Positions 34,300 to 48,249 of a DNA stretch of 64,000 bases are shown piece after piece. A program made the translations under genes and the position numbers. This DNA comes from Cymbidium sinense (taxonomy: Eukaryota > Streptophyta > Magnoliopsida > Asparagales > Orchidaceae): positions 76,371,817-76,435,816 of the forward strand of contig CM038220.1 in the NCBI GenBank assembly GCA_021442155.1, read 5' to 3'. The first letter of the stretch is position 1, and every line of letters starts with the position of its first letter. Under the pieces are notes generated by a model. The model was not told the origin of the DNA and made no database searches. It saw nothing but the letters and a program-made list of their open reading frames with translations.

Positions 34300-35152
34300 T
34301 AATAAGATTTTTATATTAAAAAAATCACAAGCTTGACCAAGTCAAAAGTATCTATTATATAATTAAAGTTACAAAGTTTCTCTCCCTTCTCCAACTTGTG
34401 AAGGTGGATTGGATTACAAAGTTATAAGTACTTATTTCTCCTTTGGTCATTACAAGAGGGTTGTTTGATAAAAACATCCACTAAGTCACAATGGTTAGAT
34501 AATAATATTTTAAAACTAATAATCGACCAACAGTTTTTGTATGAATATAATTTAGCTACAATAATCACTAGTGGTGATTTATGAAGATTATTGATGATCA
34601 TTAGCTTCAAGCTTTCTTCAAGTGTTTGAATTTAGCTCTTGGCTCTCTTCCCTCTTATGTTAAAAATGGAGCCATATTTACAAAATTATGGAGTCACTTT
34701 TTAATAAATTTAAACAAAATCCTAAAAAACTTTATTAGATGTTCCTTGTTGACTCCTTTGATCATAGATAATTATTTTAGCATTTAAGTGTCCTAATGAC
34801 TTCAAAATTAAGCGATCTTAGATTTATTAATTTTTTTATCAAGTTCTTTGATCATAAGCAATTAGAGATTGTTTGATCCTTTGATGTAAAGCCTTTAATT
34901 GCACTTCAAATGCTTGATTTGAGCTAATTTGAATTTAGAATAAATTATCAATAGATTGTCTCATCGAGACTTGCAATTTGACTTTAACTTTCTTAAAATT
35001 GGAATATCAATGGTCATAAAATTAATTATAGAATATATATATATAAATTTTGATTTGAACTAATTTGAATTTAGAATAAATTTTTGTTATCAATATTGTC
35101 TATAGATTTGCAATTTGACTTTAACTTTCTTAAAATTGGAATATAAATGATC

Positions 35153-35155
<3 letters not shown>
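34300..35155 (-). repeat. Old LTR remnant of the same non-autonomous family
   Basis: In complement it resembles the LTRs at 24455-25290 and 29599-30390: TCCTAAAAxACTxxATxAGATG, TTTGATCATAxATAATT, CTTAGATTxATT, TATCAAG.T..TTCGATCATAA-like order. Strongly eroded. Within it, 34916-35051 and 35052-35160 are a 136-bp tandem duplication (TGCAATTTGACTTTAACTTT in both). Confidence 0.5.

Positions 35156-35156
<1 letters not shown>

Positions 35157-35234
<78 letters not shown>
35157..35234. repeat. (TA)39 microsatellite
   Basis: About 78 bp of uninterrupted TA at the end of the 136-bp duplication. Confidence 0.95.
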
Positions 35235-35236
<2 letters not shown>

Positions 35237-35239
35237 ATA

Positions 35240-35995
35240 TATCATTTATTCTTTTATTTTCAGACATCAAAATTACATATATAAAAAATGTATTAATAAG
35301 AAATTTTAATTCTAAAATATTACAAACACAATTACTATTTGGACATCAATATGAACCTCCCTCGACCATGAATCAAATTTTTAATTATAATTTGAACCTA
35401 TGTTAAAAAGTTGATGAAGAGATTGGCTTCAAATTTAGCAAGATTTGTTTAAAACTAATTGTAGAGACTGTATTAAAAATAATGTTTGAAATATTTTAAA
35501 AAAATCAAACTGTTTGAAAAATTTAAAACAAAATTAAATTATAATAAAGCCATTGCATGTTGGTGTCGTTACTTACATGTCTAAAATGTGGCCCAATAAA
35601 ATTTTAATATATAAATAGTACACTCCATTAGTAGAAAAAAAATTAAATCATCTCTCTTCTTTCTTTATTAGTTTTAAATTATTTTTATTTAGAAATGTTC
35701 TCCATTATCATGTAATGGTGGTGTATAATTCCTTATTTATAGGCTCTAGTCTTCATTTATATGGTAATGTCCCGATAAATAAGATATCCCCTCTTTCATC
35801 TTTAAGATATTTTATGATGATTTATCCCATGTAGGATTGTATTTGGTTTGTTCAAATAGTTTTCATGAATTATGATAAAACATCTAAGTTTGCGTTAGAA
35901 GATATGATCTTCCACCCATCCCAAGAGCATTGATATTTTGGAAGTAGATCGCAAACATCTTATGCTTTCGAATGCTTACAATTTCAAGTGAGAGT
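35240..35995. other. AT-rich DNA, nothing recognised
   Basis: No coding motif and no clear match elsewhere in the window. Confidence 0.4.
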
Positions 35996-35999
35996 ATAA

Positions 36000-36230
36000 T
36001 ATTAATGATATTTTTGGATGTGAAGATTAATGTATATCTTCAAAGGCATATACCATACATCTTTTCTAAATTTTGTCTTTTAAAATTATTGTATGTATTT
36101 GTACTATTCAAATCTTTTAACTTTCTAATATTTTTAATGTATTTGTATTTTATGAGACTTTAAATTTTCTGAAGTTTTTGATATATTTGTACATTTTAAG
36201 ACTTCTATTTAATATTTTTTGATCCATCTC
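36000..36230 (-). repeat. Eroded minisatellite of the LTR element family
   Basis: Repeats of TTTTTxATGTATTTGTACxxTT with xxGACTTxTAxxTTxT resemble the complement of the 40-bp minisatellite at 31250-31650. With the LTR remnant at 34300-35155 it suggests a third, very old minus-strand copy. Confidence 0.45.
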
Positions 36231-36668
36231 ATAAAAAAATGCATTTGAAACTTATTGAATTTGCATTACTTTTCTATAGTAATTGATATACTAGTAAAAA
36301 TTTGAGGTCCAATATGAAGGTTAATTGTTGAAAATTTTTAACTCTTTAATATCACACCAAAAATATTACTATCAATATCTATTAAAATAAAATCACTATG
36401 TAAAAAAAATTATTATTTATGTAAATATAAAAAATTATGTGTTATATATATGAATGCATAAAATTGTATCTTTCTAAATAATATAAATCTCATTATTAAT
36501 ATGTCAAAGATAAGATTAATCATCATATGATCTGAAAAATGATATATGCCATTTAAAACTAACCATCTACTCTAATTCTAACAATAAAAGCTATTTAGTT
36601 TCCACAAATAAATCGGCACCAACAATATCTTTTGTTTTCTTATATTGAGAAATAATAAAAAATGCAAG

Positions 36669-36673
<5 letters not shown>

Positions 36674-36724
<51 letters not shown>

Positions 36725-36800
36725 CTAACTTGTTTGAAACTTTTCATTTGAGACCTTCCAAACAAATAAAATAATTGATTTATATATATATATATATATG
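36674..36800. repeat. (TA)n microsatellites
   Basis: TA tracts at 36674-36722 and 36779-36800. Confidence 0.92.
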
Positions 36801-36934
36801 AAATTAAAGGTTATTAGGATATATAGAAGATTAAATATGCACTCATAATAAATAAAGAAAACTGATGAAAGGACTTGCACAAAATTGAGTTAGCTTATCA
36901 TATAAGAGTCGGTAGAGTGAATTGAAAATGATCA

Positions 36935-36968
36935 AATAATAATAATATTAATAATAATAATAATAGTC

Positions 36969-37011
<43 letters not shown>

Positions 37012-37012
37012 T
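36935..37012. repeat. (AAT)n microsatellite
   Basis: About 25 AAT units with one GTC-containing interruption near 36966. Confidence 0.93.
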
Positions 37013-37240
37013 AAATTGGTAATAATATAAACTTATAATGAAGATTAGAAATATTGACGTGGGCCATTCATGCGAATTAAATCAAATTGTACTTATCTAA
37101 CATTGGTAAGGATATATGCATGGTACGCGCACATTGTATTTTTATTTTACAAGAAAAAAAATTTATAAAAACGGCATTCTTGTGGAGATTTCGGTTAAAT
37201 TATTTTTTAATCCCTAAAATTTGTCATGATTTTATTATTT

Positions 37241-37440
37241 TAGGGGCTGTTTGTAATAATTTTGCTATTTGTTTACTGTTTGCAAAAAAAATATTATATT
37301 TAAAAATATTTAATTTAGTTTTAGATATTTTGAATATTTTTAAAATTAAAAAGTATCATCAAATATATTTTATTTTAAAATAATATATAAAAAATAAAAT
37401 AAAAAATTTAAAAAAAAAAAATTGATCCAAACGGCCTCTT
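37241..37440. mobile_element. Probable hAT-type MITE
   Basis: About 200 bp bounded by AGGGGCTGTTTG on the left and CCAAACGGCCTCTT on the right, imperfect inverted repeats of the kind found on plant hAT-like MITEs. The interior is almost pure A and T with no coding potential. No clean 8-bp target duplication is visible, so the exact ends and superfamily are uncertain. Confidence 0.5.
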
Positions 37441-37891
37441 AGTCTAAGTTTAATCTAATTATTTTAATTCCAACTTTCAAATTGAATGACAATTGATGGG
37501 GAAGTTTGATTTCATCCAAACATAATGTCAAAATGTTGAATTATTGTTTTAATTATGAGTATAAAAAACTTTTAGCCATAGAAAATATGGCCTGCTCTGA
37601 ATTCTAACAGTGTTCTCTTGTCACAATATTAAATTGAGAGACCTGAAATAGAAATGAACATGCATGTAAAATAATACTAATTTTTTTTATATGAAATTTC
37701 AAACAACGAAGATTATTTATATTCAACTCATTTTATAATCAAGTTTAAAATATTTGTTCGTGTTCGACTCATTTGCTTAATGAACGAGCTGAACACAAAC
37801 TACTTAATGATCTGAACACGAACAAAGAGCTTTTTTGAGAGCCCTAAGTGAGAATTGGCATGATGAATGAGAAGCAAAATTAGTGGATCAC

Positions 37892-38010
<119 letters not shown>

Positions 38011-38440
38011 TTCATGGGTATGTGAAAGCATATTGTGAGTCTATTATATAGTAGAGACTATGTTTCATATATAAACAACATCTTAATAATTCTAAATATA
38101 AATGACCTTCACTTAGAAAGTCAAATAAAATACGTAATAGAGTTTGGATGTAATTCTATATTTGAATTGATCCTCAGTAATAGTTTCTCTATAGTATGAG
38201 ATCATGTATGAACTCTTTGATGTACATGGCAAATATGACTAGCCATGTATATATAGCCAACAAGGAGATAGATGGGAACATAAGCGAGAGATTAGAAAAT
38301 GATGGAAGAGTGCTAATTAATTAATGTTAAGATATGGTGCTCATCCTTTAAGTGCCCGACTTTGGTTGGAAAACATATTTCTCATAAAAAAAAGTAGTTA
38401 CGCACTATATGAATATAAATCAAATAGAAAGAATTAATGT

Positions 38441-38525
<85 letters not shown>
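38441..38525. repeat. Compound (GT)n(GA)n microsatellite
   Basis: GT units at 38441-38464 followed directly by about 30 GA units. Confidence 0.95.
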
Positions 38526-38527
<2 letters not shown>

Positions 38528-38529
38528 TT

Positions 38530-40924
38530 AAAATATTTCAAAGGAAGACATTATTTACTTCATCTAGAAGCACAATATTATAACTCAATCCTTGATTATT
38601 TTATATATTGAAAAAGCTAAGGTCGATGGTTTAGAATTTACTACATAGTTTATTAAATAAAAAAAGCATTTGATGTAGCCTCAATATAATTAGCTCTGTG
38701 GTGGGTGAGTTTGATTTTGTAGTTATTTATTAGGTGTGAACCTAAAATTAAATAAGTACTATCAGGGAATCCTCCTAATGAAAATTCTTATTCAACTAAT
38801 GCATGCAAAAGACAATTAAGTATCAAGTCCCTTGAACAAGTAGGTTTGTTGAGTGGAAAGCATATGACATTTCTTTATTGAGTAACTCAAGGATTTAGAT
38901 GAGTTCTAACTCTGTGAGCTTTGAGTTACAAGAAGTTTATTTTTGTTAATAATAAGCCACATGATGAACCTGGTGTGGCTATTATAAAGACTTGATCATT
39001 ATAATGCTGATAAATATGAGGGTACATCCCTTTCTCAATTATTTTGTTCCTCTTGAAAAGCTAGCAAGGTTAGGAAGAAAAAATTAATTTGACCTAAGTG
39101 ATATGAACTAGATTTGAAGCACTTTCGCAAATTACATGCTTAAATCTTATACATGTTGAAAATTCATTAACATTGATGCCTATAAATGTTAGGACCATAG
39201 GTCATTTTGAAGATCTTATTATTTTTTCTTCAAGTGTTATTAGTTGAAACTATATATGAACTTTTGAATAGTCTAAAACTTAAAAAGTTTGAAGGATTTT
39301 TTAGTTTTAGCTTATTGAGTTCAATAAAAATACATGGTTGTTATTAAGCATAAGTTTTAGTTGGTGACATAAGAAGGTGCATTCATAAAGATGACTCTTT
39401 TGAAGAAGGTAATTTCTGATGAAGTATTAATAGATAGGAAGGATATTACTCTGGAAACTTCTTTTGGTAGAGAGGTGTTTACTAAGAAAGCATGCAAGCC
39501 AAAGAAGGGTTTTATTGAGAAGACTCTTTGTAACACAACAATACCAATTGTGGTTTTATTAATGAAGTACCAAAAAATTGTTAAAGGTGTCATAAAGGGT
39601 TCTTACTAGTGGTGGATATCCTTTTGGAGATATTAAGGATAGAAAAAAAATTTGAATCTTTATATTAATGTCTAAATATGGGATCTGAAATTTTTAGATG
39701 AAATATTGAGGGTTTAGTTTGGTCTTCTAGTGAAACTTTCAAGACAAGTCCACTTGAATTAGTTGGGGTTGATTTGGAAGATTTAATTGAAAAATAAATT
39801 TTAGATTTGAGAAATGGGTGAAAATGATTATTAGTGGTTAGCTTAAGATGTGAACTAAGAAATTAAAATAAATGGTTTGGTTTGGTTGAGTATATGATGG
39901 TGTCGAGGGTAAAATAAAGTGACTAAGTCTTGGTCTTACCTAGTTTGGTTAAAAGTTCTACATGAAACTATGAGGTGGATGAGATATTTTAGATGGGTGA
40001 TGGCTAGTCATGGAGGATCTTAGGAATGTAAAAAAAGGTGTAAGATAGTTAAGAAAAAAGTATTAAGAGAGTAAAGTCAAATATAAAATAGAATAAGGGA
40101 AACTATCTTATCTCACCAAAAAGGTAAAATTTGACTCACCAAATTAATGTGAGAAGAGCAATACTTAACTCAAAATGATTTAATTAACAATTGAAGTTAC
40201 AAACATTTTAACTTATATTCATAGGCATTACAATACTTTAGGGATAAAGATTTTAGAGGGAAGAAGTTAATGGAAAAAAAAAAGGAATTCAAAAGAAAAA
40301 GAGGGATTGATGGCCATTTATAAAGGGATATTTTAATTACTCATTTTTAATGTATTTGTCATATCATGACCTACCGTACAACCTCCTAGATGAGAAATAA
40401 AAATATATAAAAAAAAATCAAAATACAAGATACATTTAAATTATTCTACATTATGTGGCCTTTATTTAGGCTTTAGTTTAGGCTTTTGTAATTGGATCAA
40501 TTCTTTATTCTTTTCCTTGGACTTTAACATTAGCTTTTATAATTTAATCTTTAATTTAATTATCTTCATGATGTGCTACGTTAATTCTTTAATAATGTTG
40601 ATTAGAGCTAGATTACCTTAGGAAGCATGACCAAGCAGAGTTCAACACTAATATATAAGCCTTAATTTTAATAAAATCAATAATTTCCTTAAAGGTTTAG
40701 GGTTTGATAAGCCTCAAATAAAATCCATGGTTCCTAAGCTAATTTTCAAAGTCCTAAACAAGATAAAGAAGATTCAGGCAATTTTAATCAAAAGTGGGGT
40801 AGAGTTTCCTTAAGTCTTCCAGCCCAAGGGTACATAAGCAAAGTTGTTGGAGAGTTGCCCATTGAAGAAGACTTTATTGAAGGAAAGTCATCGATGAGGT
40901 AAGAGTGGAGAGAAATGACATGCA
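38530..40924. other. AT-rich DNA, no gene recognised
   Basis: A 72-codon plus frame at 39391-39609 has no recognisable motif. The composition is like old retroelement DNA, but no family signature was found. Confidence 0.4.
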
Positions 40925-43860
40925 TGTTATGGGCTCCAAAAATTCACCACCGATCTCTCGATGAAGAGAGTATATTTTAAGTGTTGGTGAAATTTTTAGA
41001 AGGCATATGAGATAGTAGATAAGACACTACCCAGATATTTCACCCTCATTTTGTGAGGACTTTAGATCTAGTTCCAAGTTTCTTATAGGCGCAAGCAGTA
41101 TAGTTAATTACCCCTCTCAATGCTAAGAGAGAACTTTCGATTAAGGCTAGTCGTTAGATTGCTAAATGCATGGCGTATAGTAACAACATGTGGAGTTTAA
41201 AATTTGGGATTTAGAATTTATGAAATTCATCATTATTAGCTTAAAGCGATGGTTGGGGAATTATGACATGCCCGATCTAGATCCCATGGTTCCATCATCC
41301 CGGGCTATCGTGGTCCCTAATCTACTTAGTCAGAGGAGGTAGTCAACCCAACCTGACCAAAAGATCCTTATCAACCATGGGTTGTGCCGTCCAAGGAATC
41401 CTTGTAGACTTGGGGTAGTGTTTTCTAAGGAGATAGGCTTAAGTCTACCTTAGCAGACAGAGCTTTTTTCCTATCATATGTACCATATGATTTACCTCTC
41501 AAAAAAAGAATCATTGGGGAGTATATGGGCTACAGTCATGATCATAATATAATGGTGTTATTTGGCGACAACCACCCGATCAGAAGACTCTGGTCGTAAC
41601 TGCATCATATATGGAGCCTAGCGGCCAAACCAAGCAGACATAGGACACGAACTACATCCTTGCTGGCATGAGATTGATTGAGAGCGAATATAGAAATATA
41701 CTTGACTTGACATTAGCTTCTTTATGAGCTAGAGTTTTCTTAATTTATCACCTTTAACAAACAGTTGTGGAAGGTGGATTGAGTTAGATTTTGCTTTAAG
41801 TTTTTAAAGATTAAATTTCATTTAAGCATTTAACACTTAGTAATTTATCCGATTTTATATTTGTATTGATACTTGATTTTGATTAATTCAATTTGAGCTT
41901 GCAAGCATATTTTGATGGTAAGTATCTCCTCCGGTTGAAATCTCCATTCAACATAGTAATCATTTGGGGTGGATATATTATTTGATCTTTTAATTTAACA
42001 TTTTAGATCCTGTCAACTCTATCAGTTTAATAATATAGGATTGGATCTATTGACATATGACAGAATTAGCTTCTCAGATATTTTAATAAGTTAAAATTCT
42101 TATAATAATTGGATTTTTAAGTTTTGTTAACCTCGACCTGATCCTAAGACAAAACTAGGAACCCAGCGTAGCATCCTCAGACACTAAGTTTAAGCATTCA
42201 ACATAGTGTTGGGGTCCATGTGGGTATTTAATAATTCAGATAATTTTATTTATAAATCATGAGATTAATTTTATATTTTTAGTTAATTCCAACTTAACTT
42301 ACGCAACCTTTTCAAAAATTAAAATTTTCACTCTGAATTTCCATGTCTAAGCACATGCAGATATTTATAACTTAGATAATTTCATCTAGTTAATGAAATC
42401 ATTGACTTTAAAATCATAATTAGAATGAAATTCTTTAATTTTTGGATTGAAAGAAGCTCCATAATTCATGGAGACTTTAATTTAGCATCGCCTTCTCTTT
42501 GCTTGTACGAAGAATTACTGCACTGGTAGCATATTGTATCAGATTAGGTTTGTATTTGCACTTAAAAGTTGTATCTTTGCTTTCATTTTATTTATTCACA
42601 TAATTCCTAAACTTCAAATGAGTTCTTCTCATTAAAGACCATTAGATCTTTGTAAATTCAACATTCAAATTTGATATTCACTCATAAGCTATTATACTTT
42701 TAAGCAAGCTTATTTGATTTCAAGCTTCCTTTGAATACAAGTCATTATTCAGTAAGAAGTCTCAATTATGCTTTCTAATAGCCTATTTAGTTATAGTGAA
42801 AACCTCTTATGAATTTTATTTGGTTTTTACTTTAGTTTGAAAATAGCACTCAACAAATTTTATGTCCATTGAGAGCCTTCTTCAATCCCTTTTAAAATAG
42901 ACATTGCCATGTAAGAAGGCATGTTCTTTATGAACATTACTCTAGAGTTTGATTTGGGCTCTACCCCATTTGAGAATTAGCCTTTTAGCTTCATACAACC
43001 TTCCTATAAGTTTGACATGAATTCAAAATCATGTTTGAATTTGGCTTATCTCTTTCAACCATATTCATGCCTGATATAATGTAAGCTACAAAGTTCAATT
43101 AGTTCTTCTTAGCCAACTAACCATTGCTATAGTATGTAAGTGAGTTATTTAATCTTGTGTTCCTCAATTATTATCATATTTCAATCTCATATTTAGCATA
43201 TATAATTTTATTCATAATCATTCTCACTTAGCTCATTCTTGTTTAATATTAATATTCTTTAAGCTCGCTTAGACTCAATCTTCATGAATTTATTTTATTT
43301 TAAGACTTTATGTTTCACCATTAATTTAATATCCAATTAATTTCAAATTTAAGTCTCAAAATTTGATAAAATTTTAAAGATTTGAAAGATTCGACATCAT
43401 CCCCACGTAAGGGGGCTACATTGGAACTATTTTGGCTTACATGTCACACCCTGATGAGCATGATGATTGGTGTTTTGAAGCACCTTGGCCGAATTTCAAT
43501 CCATATGCATGAGCATAATAGGGCCTTCAATCACCTACATAAAAGAAAATATATATGCAACTTTTACACATTTAAAATATCGCTTTAGATAATTTATTTT
43601 TGATGTGATTGATTTCTTTTTAAGTAAATCTTAATTCTTCCCCCTTTTTTTAGTCCAAAATTTTTTCAAACTTTTGGCAGTATTTCAACATAAGAGTGCA
43701 ACATCTTATAGTTTTTGGGCCTACTCATTATGCCCTCGTGAGTGTAACAGTAAATGTCTTGAAATACCTCAGCCGATTTTCATCTCGTCATGCCCTGATG
43801 AGCGTGACGGGGTCTTTAAACCTACATAAAAATAAAAGGCAAATACATATAATGATAATT
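40925..43860 (+). repeat. Long LTR-like dispersed repeat, forward copy
   Basis: Begins TGTTATGGGCTCCAAAAATT and matches 3600-6177 in inverted orientation over its whole length, with many substitutions and indels. It is non-coding and lacks internal retrotransposon genes. Its 3' half carries 150-190-bp units with TGATGAGC, CCTCGGCCGAxTTTCATCTC and GGCCTTCAAxCCTxCATAAA, which recur at 45335-45930. A TG start and kilobase length suggest an LTR, probably solo; the 3' end is unclear. Confidence 0.6.
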
Positions 43861-43989
43861 TCCATGCATTCAAGCTTATCTCTATCTCATTGCACATTCA
43901 CCAATATCCATGAATCATTTATTTCAAAAATTAGCCCATTGACTCCCATAAGCCGCCTTCTTGCAATAAGTTTATCTTCTTAATAAGGC

Positions 43990-44460
43990 AAATACATATA
44001 CAGAAAATAAGAAATTGCCAGTCACAGAGAGGAACCCATCTGATGATGAAGTTTTTTCTCGAATGCTGTGAAGGGAAGGATCACATCTTAGGCTCGCAAT
44101 TTTGCTGAATGGAACAGAAGAAGGATCCAGATGAGGAAATAGGAAGGGAAATTAGAGAAGAAGGACTAGGAGTACAGTTTGAGGGAGATCGATGGGTTGA
44201 GGCTTCACTTGGTTGGTGGAGAATTCTTGTGGCTTGGTGAAAGACAAATAGAGTGGAAATGGGCTTTGAGATGAAAAATTTGTGAGGGGACATGCTGTTT
44301 ATGCTTGTGGGAATCGCCGCACACAGGTTTCTCATTGAGGGAGAGAAACCAAGAGAGGGAAGTGAGCCGTGAGGGAGAAATGAGGGAGTTCTTTACGGTT
44401 CCTTGTGGTTTTAGGTGTTGCAAGGTTGCATTTGGGTTCTACCTTACTTGGAAGTAGATA
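43990..44460. other. Purine-rich unassigned segment
   Basis: Plus strand rich in GAGGGAGA-type words. Minus frames at 44335-44081 and 44423-44205 are Ser/Pro-rich without family motifs. A compositionally similar segment lies at 46860-47200. Confidence 0.35.
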
Positions 44461-45334
44461 TTCGACATACAGATCCCATGCTACAACCTTTAAATTCAAT
44501 TGAAGCCTTCTTCAATTCATTTGAATCAAGATACTACAATATATGCATTCGATAAGATAGCTTATTGGCAAGCTTCCCAATTTGTTGTGAGTCTTATTTA
44601 TATTTCTCCAATTTAATTTCAAATTTATTCAACACAATTCACTTGTTATAAGTCATTTTGTGGATTTCATTTGGATTTCATTAATTTTGAAGATAAGCAA
44701 TAGATATATCACAAGTGCTTCAAATTCAGCTTTAAATGTAAGCTCCAAATTGTCTTTTAAAGGCTACATTCTTGGTTGCTCATGAGTTTCCTAATTGAAC
44801 TTGTGCATGTAAGAAAGTTATCAAATTGCTTACACACTTTTATTTTCAATTTGGAATTGAACATTTGAATTTACCACCAATCATTTGTCCTTTGGTATTA
44901 AATTGAAATCCTTACTTCACTTGATGTCGAATGTGATTATTTAAACATTGAATTGATTTTATTCATATTGATTATTTGTTAATGAATTTAACAATTCAAT
45001 TGTTCAAAGCTTACTTTTACTTACATGAAAAGACATACAATCTAATATGGATTTATCCTCAACTCCACATTAAATTTCATGCTTGTTAAATAATCAAACT
45101 TCAAACTTGCTATGAGTCTTATGTGAGTTTAGTATTGGCCTCCTCAAATTTTACTATTTTAAATAAGTGTTCTATTCTTCCAAAAATTTTCTTTAAGTGC
45201 TCTCACTCTATTTCTCTTTGCTTTAACATTTATCTTCATATTTATCATATATCTTTTTGTTTAACTTAAGTTTAGATGATTTTCATTTGAATTTGTTTAA
45301 GTTTTGAATTTTAGTCAATTTGTAGCATTTAGTA

Positions 45335-45930
45335 CTCAGCCTCATCCCGCATAAGGGCTACATCACAATTATTTTGGCCCTATCATACATGATGACGGTT
45401 GGTGTTTTGAAGCACCTCGACTGAATTTCAATCATCACCTGATGAGCATAAGGAGGCCTTCAATCACCTATATAAAAGCAAATATATATGCAAAATTCTT
45501 CTCCCCTTTTTTTAAGTCCCGGTTAGTCAATATTTTGGTAGCATTTTGGCATAGGTGTGCCACATCTAATAAATTTTAGGCCTATCCATCGCTACCTGAT
45601 GAGCATGATGGTTGGTGTTTTGAAACACCTCGGCCGATTTTCATCTCGTCATCGATGAGCATGATGAGGCCTTCAAACCTGCATAAAGACATGCACATGC
45701 ATATACAATATTTTTTTTTTGCATTCATCAAACACCTTCCTTGCCACTTCTACAACACCATTTTCAGCATATAACTTTATGAAACAGTAGAGTTACTCGG
45801 TACGCCATAACAAGCAGTGTCTTTCGACACTACAGCCGATTTTCATCTCATCACACCTTGATGAGCGTGATGAGATCTTCGAACCTGCATAAAGACAAGC
45901 ATATGCATATATAATTTCCACATTCACATC
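45335..45930 (+). repeat. Extra units of the LTR-like repeat
   Basis: Three units near 45345-45500, 45580-45710 and 45800-45910 share GATGAGCATxATG, GGTGTTTTGAAxCACCTCG, GATTTTCATCTC and TTCxAACCTGCATAAAGACA with the 3' part of 40925-43860. They may be the end of the same LTR after a 1.5-kb insertion, or a second fragment. Confidence 0.55.
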
Positions 45931-45950
45931 ACACATCCATAACTATTTCA

Positions 45951-46415
<465 letters not shown>

Positions 46416-46419
46416 CCTG

Positions 46420-47430
46420 CCCTGATGTTGGTGTAATTTTCAGATTTAGGTCCTCAGTGGAAAATGGTTTGACTTTAGATCTGTGGACATACCGCTTTAA
46501 TATCATCTTAGACCACAAGCAAATCATACATAAATTTCAGTATTGGAGATATTGAAGACAAGCATTTTAATATCCTCTTAGATCTATCATTTGAACACAA
46601 GCATTTTCAATATCTCTTTTATGTATGCCTAATGTTGGTAGACATCCTCTTAGATCGTGTTCAATATCTCTTTCATTGTATGCTCTTTTATTGTGTTAAA
46701 TAACTTGGCCAAGAACTAAAATCATCTTTAAATGGTATGCTCTTCAATATCTCCACCCTTCCTTCGCTGTGTTTGCTCCATCTTTGATATGTGTATGCCA
46801 ACTCATACTCTTCTAGTGTCATCGGCATCATGATTCAAAATTCTTTGATGAGAACCATTATTGGAGGTTTACGGAGAATGAGGGAGGCTAGAGGAGGAGA
46901 TGCTTATGGCTTGAGGGAAAATGAGAGATGAGAGAGAGAGAGTCGCTTATGGTTGTTGGCTTTTAGCAAAGACAAAGTGGGAGGAGGCTCTTCTTCGAGT
47001 TCTTGAAAATGAGTAGTCTTATCGTAACTAAAATAGGAGAAGGAATAGAAGAGCCGATGCTTCGGTTTGATTTCCTTTGGTTTTAGAAAACGAGAGAGAG
47101 TGGGAAAATGAAAAAAAGGGAGCAATTTCTTCTTTGGAGGAAATCAAATGTGGGCTTGCAATTCTTGAGAAAGGGAGGATCGAATGGGTATGGGAGAAAA
47201 TAAGGATTAAATACCTTAATTAATTAATTTCCCCTTTTTTATCCAAATTAAACTTAATTAACTTCATATTGTATTTTTGAAAATTTTTAATTAATTTTAG
47301 AATAAATCAATTATTAAAATTGTGTCTAATCGGGTTAAAATAAACACATTATTTTTTATTTTACTCGATTGCATTGAGATTTGTGAAATCTTTGCAAATC
47401 AAACCCATATAATATGGGTGTCATTTCTAT
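46420..47430. other. Unassigned segment with short internal repeats
   Basis: 46540-46770 has repeated AATATCTCTTTxATxGTATGC and CATCCTCTTAGAT words. 46860-47200 is purine-rich. The frame at 47125-46904 is low complexity. No family call. Confidence 0.35.
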
Positions 47431-47910
47431 TGACGTTCTACATTCAATGGTATAGTCCATTTTGTCGAGGTTTAGTTTGAGTCATTTAGATTAATTTCAA
47501 CTCAAAATTGCGCATTGTCGCTTCCAACCGCTCGACATTTGTATAGACTTATTTGAATTGAGCATGGATAGTTTTATTTGAAAGGTTTTGACATTTTGAG
47601 GCTAAAAGCACAATCAATTTCATGAAAAGAGATCATTTGAATATCATTGCGACTTCGACTCGATATGCATGTCGTTGATAGCTCGATCATTTGATTGGTT
47701 GATCGTTAGATTATGCAATATTTATATTTTTACCAATTTCAATGTTTTGAACATGATGACAAAGTCTGTTCATCAATCAGAGATCATTTTGGGCATCATC
47801 ATAGCCTCCCAACTCTGATATGTGTTGGCACATTGACAGCTCGATTGCTTAATCGATTGATAATTAGATTGTGCAATATTTATATTCCGACCAATTTTGA
47901 TTGGTGAAGT
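47430..47910 (+). repeat. Dispersed repeat family R3, copy 3, partly duplicated
   Basis: Matches 22830-23120 (CTCGATATGCATGTxGTTG, GCAATATTTATATTTTxACC) and repeats part of itself: 47640-47770 and 47800-47900 share AGCTCGAT, TTGATTGxTTGATxxTTAGA and TGCAATATTTATATT. Confidence 0.5.
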
Positions 47911-48249
47911 CGTTTATTGATCAAGTCATTTTAATGATTTTGATGATGTTTGGTGCATCTCACCGATTTATGGTTACATCAAAAGTTCTTTAGATTTTAC
48001 TTATAAGTTTAACTTCGACTCATTTATCATATATGGAGGTATAAATGCCCTCAATAATGATGCATGTGATGATCATGTTTGTTGAAAATTGGCTGAGCAT
48101 TTGAGTTGATCAAAGATCTTGAATCATTATTGCTTCAATTTTAATAGCTTATGGAGTTTTGATGGAATTTGTCATCAGCATGATGCCTTATGCTTAGATG
48201 AGCTAAACGGAAAAATTGCTCAATTTGTCCTGATTAACTTGTTGGATTA

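Noticed and set aside
37087..37383. 98-codon plus-strand frame
   Set aside because: AT-driven composition, overlaps the probable MITE, no motif.
39391..39609. 72-codon plus-strand frame
   Set aside because: No family motif, and the minus strand has a similarly long frame at the same place, typical of chance.
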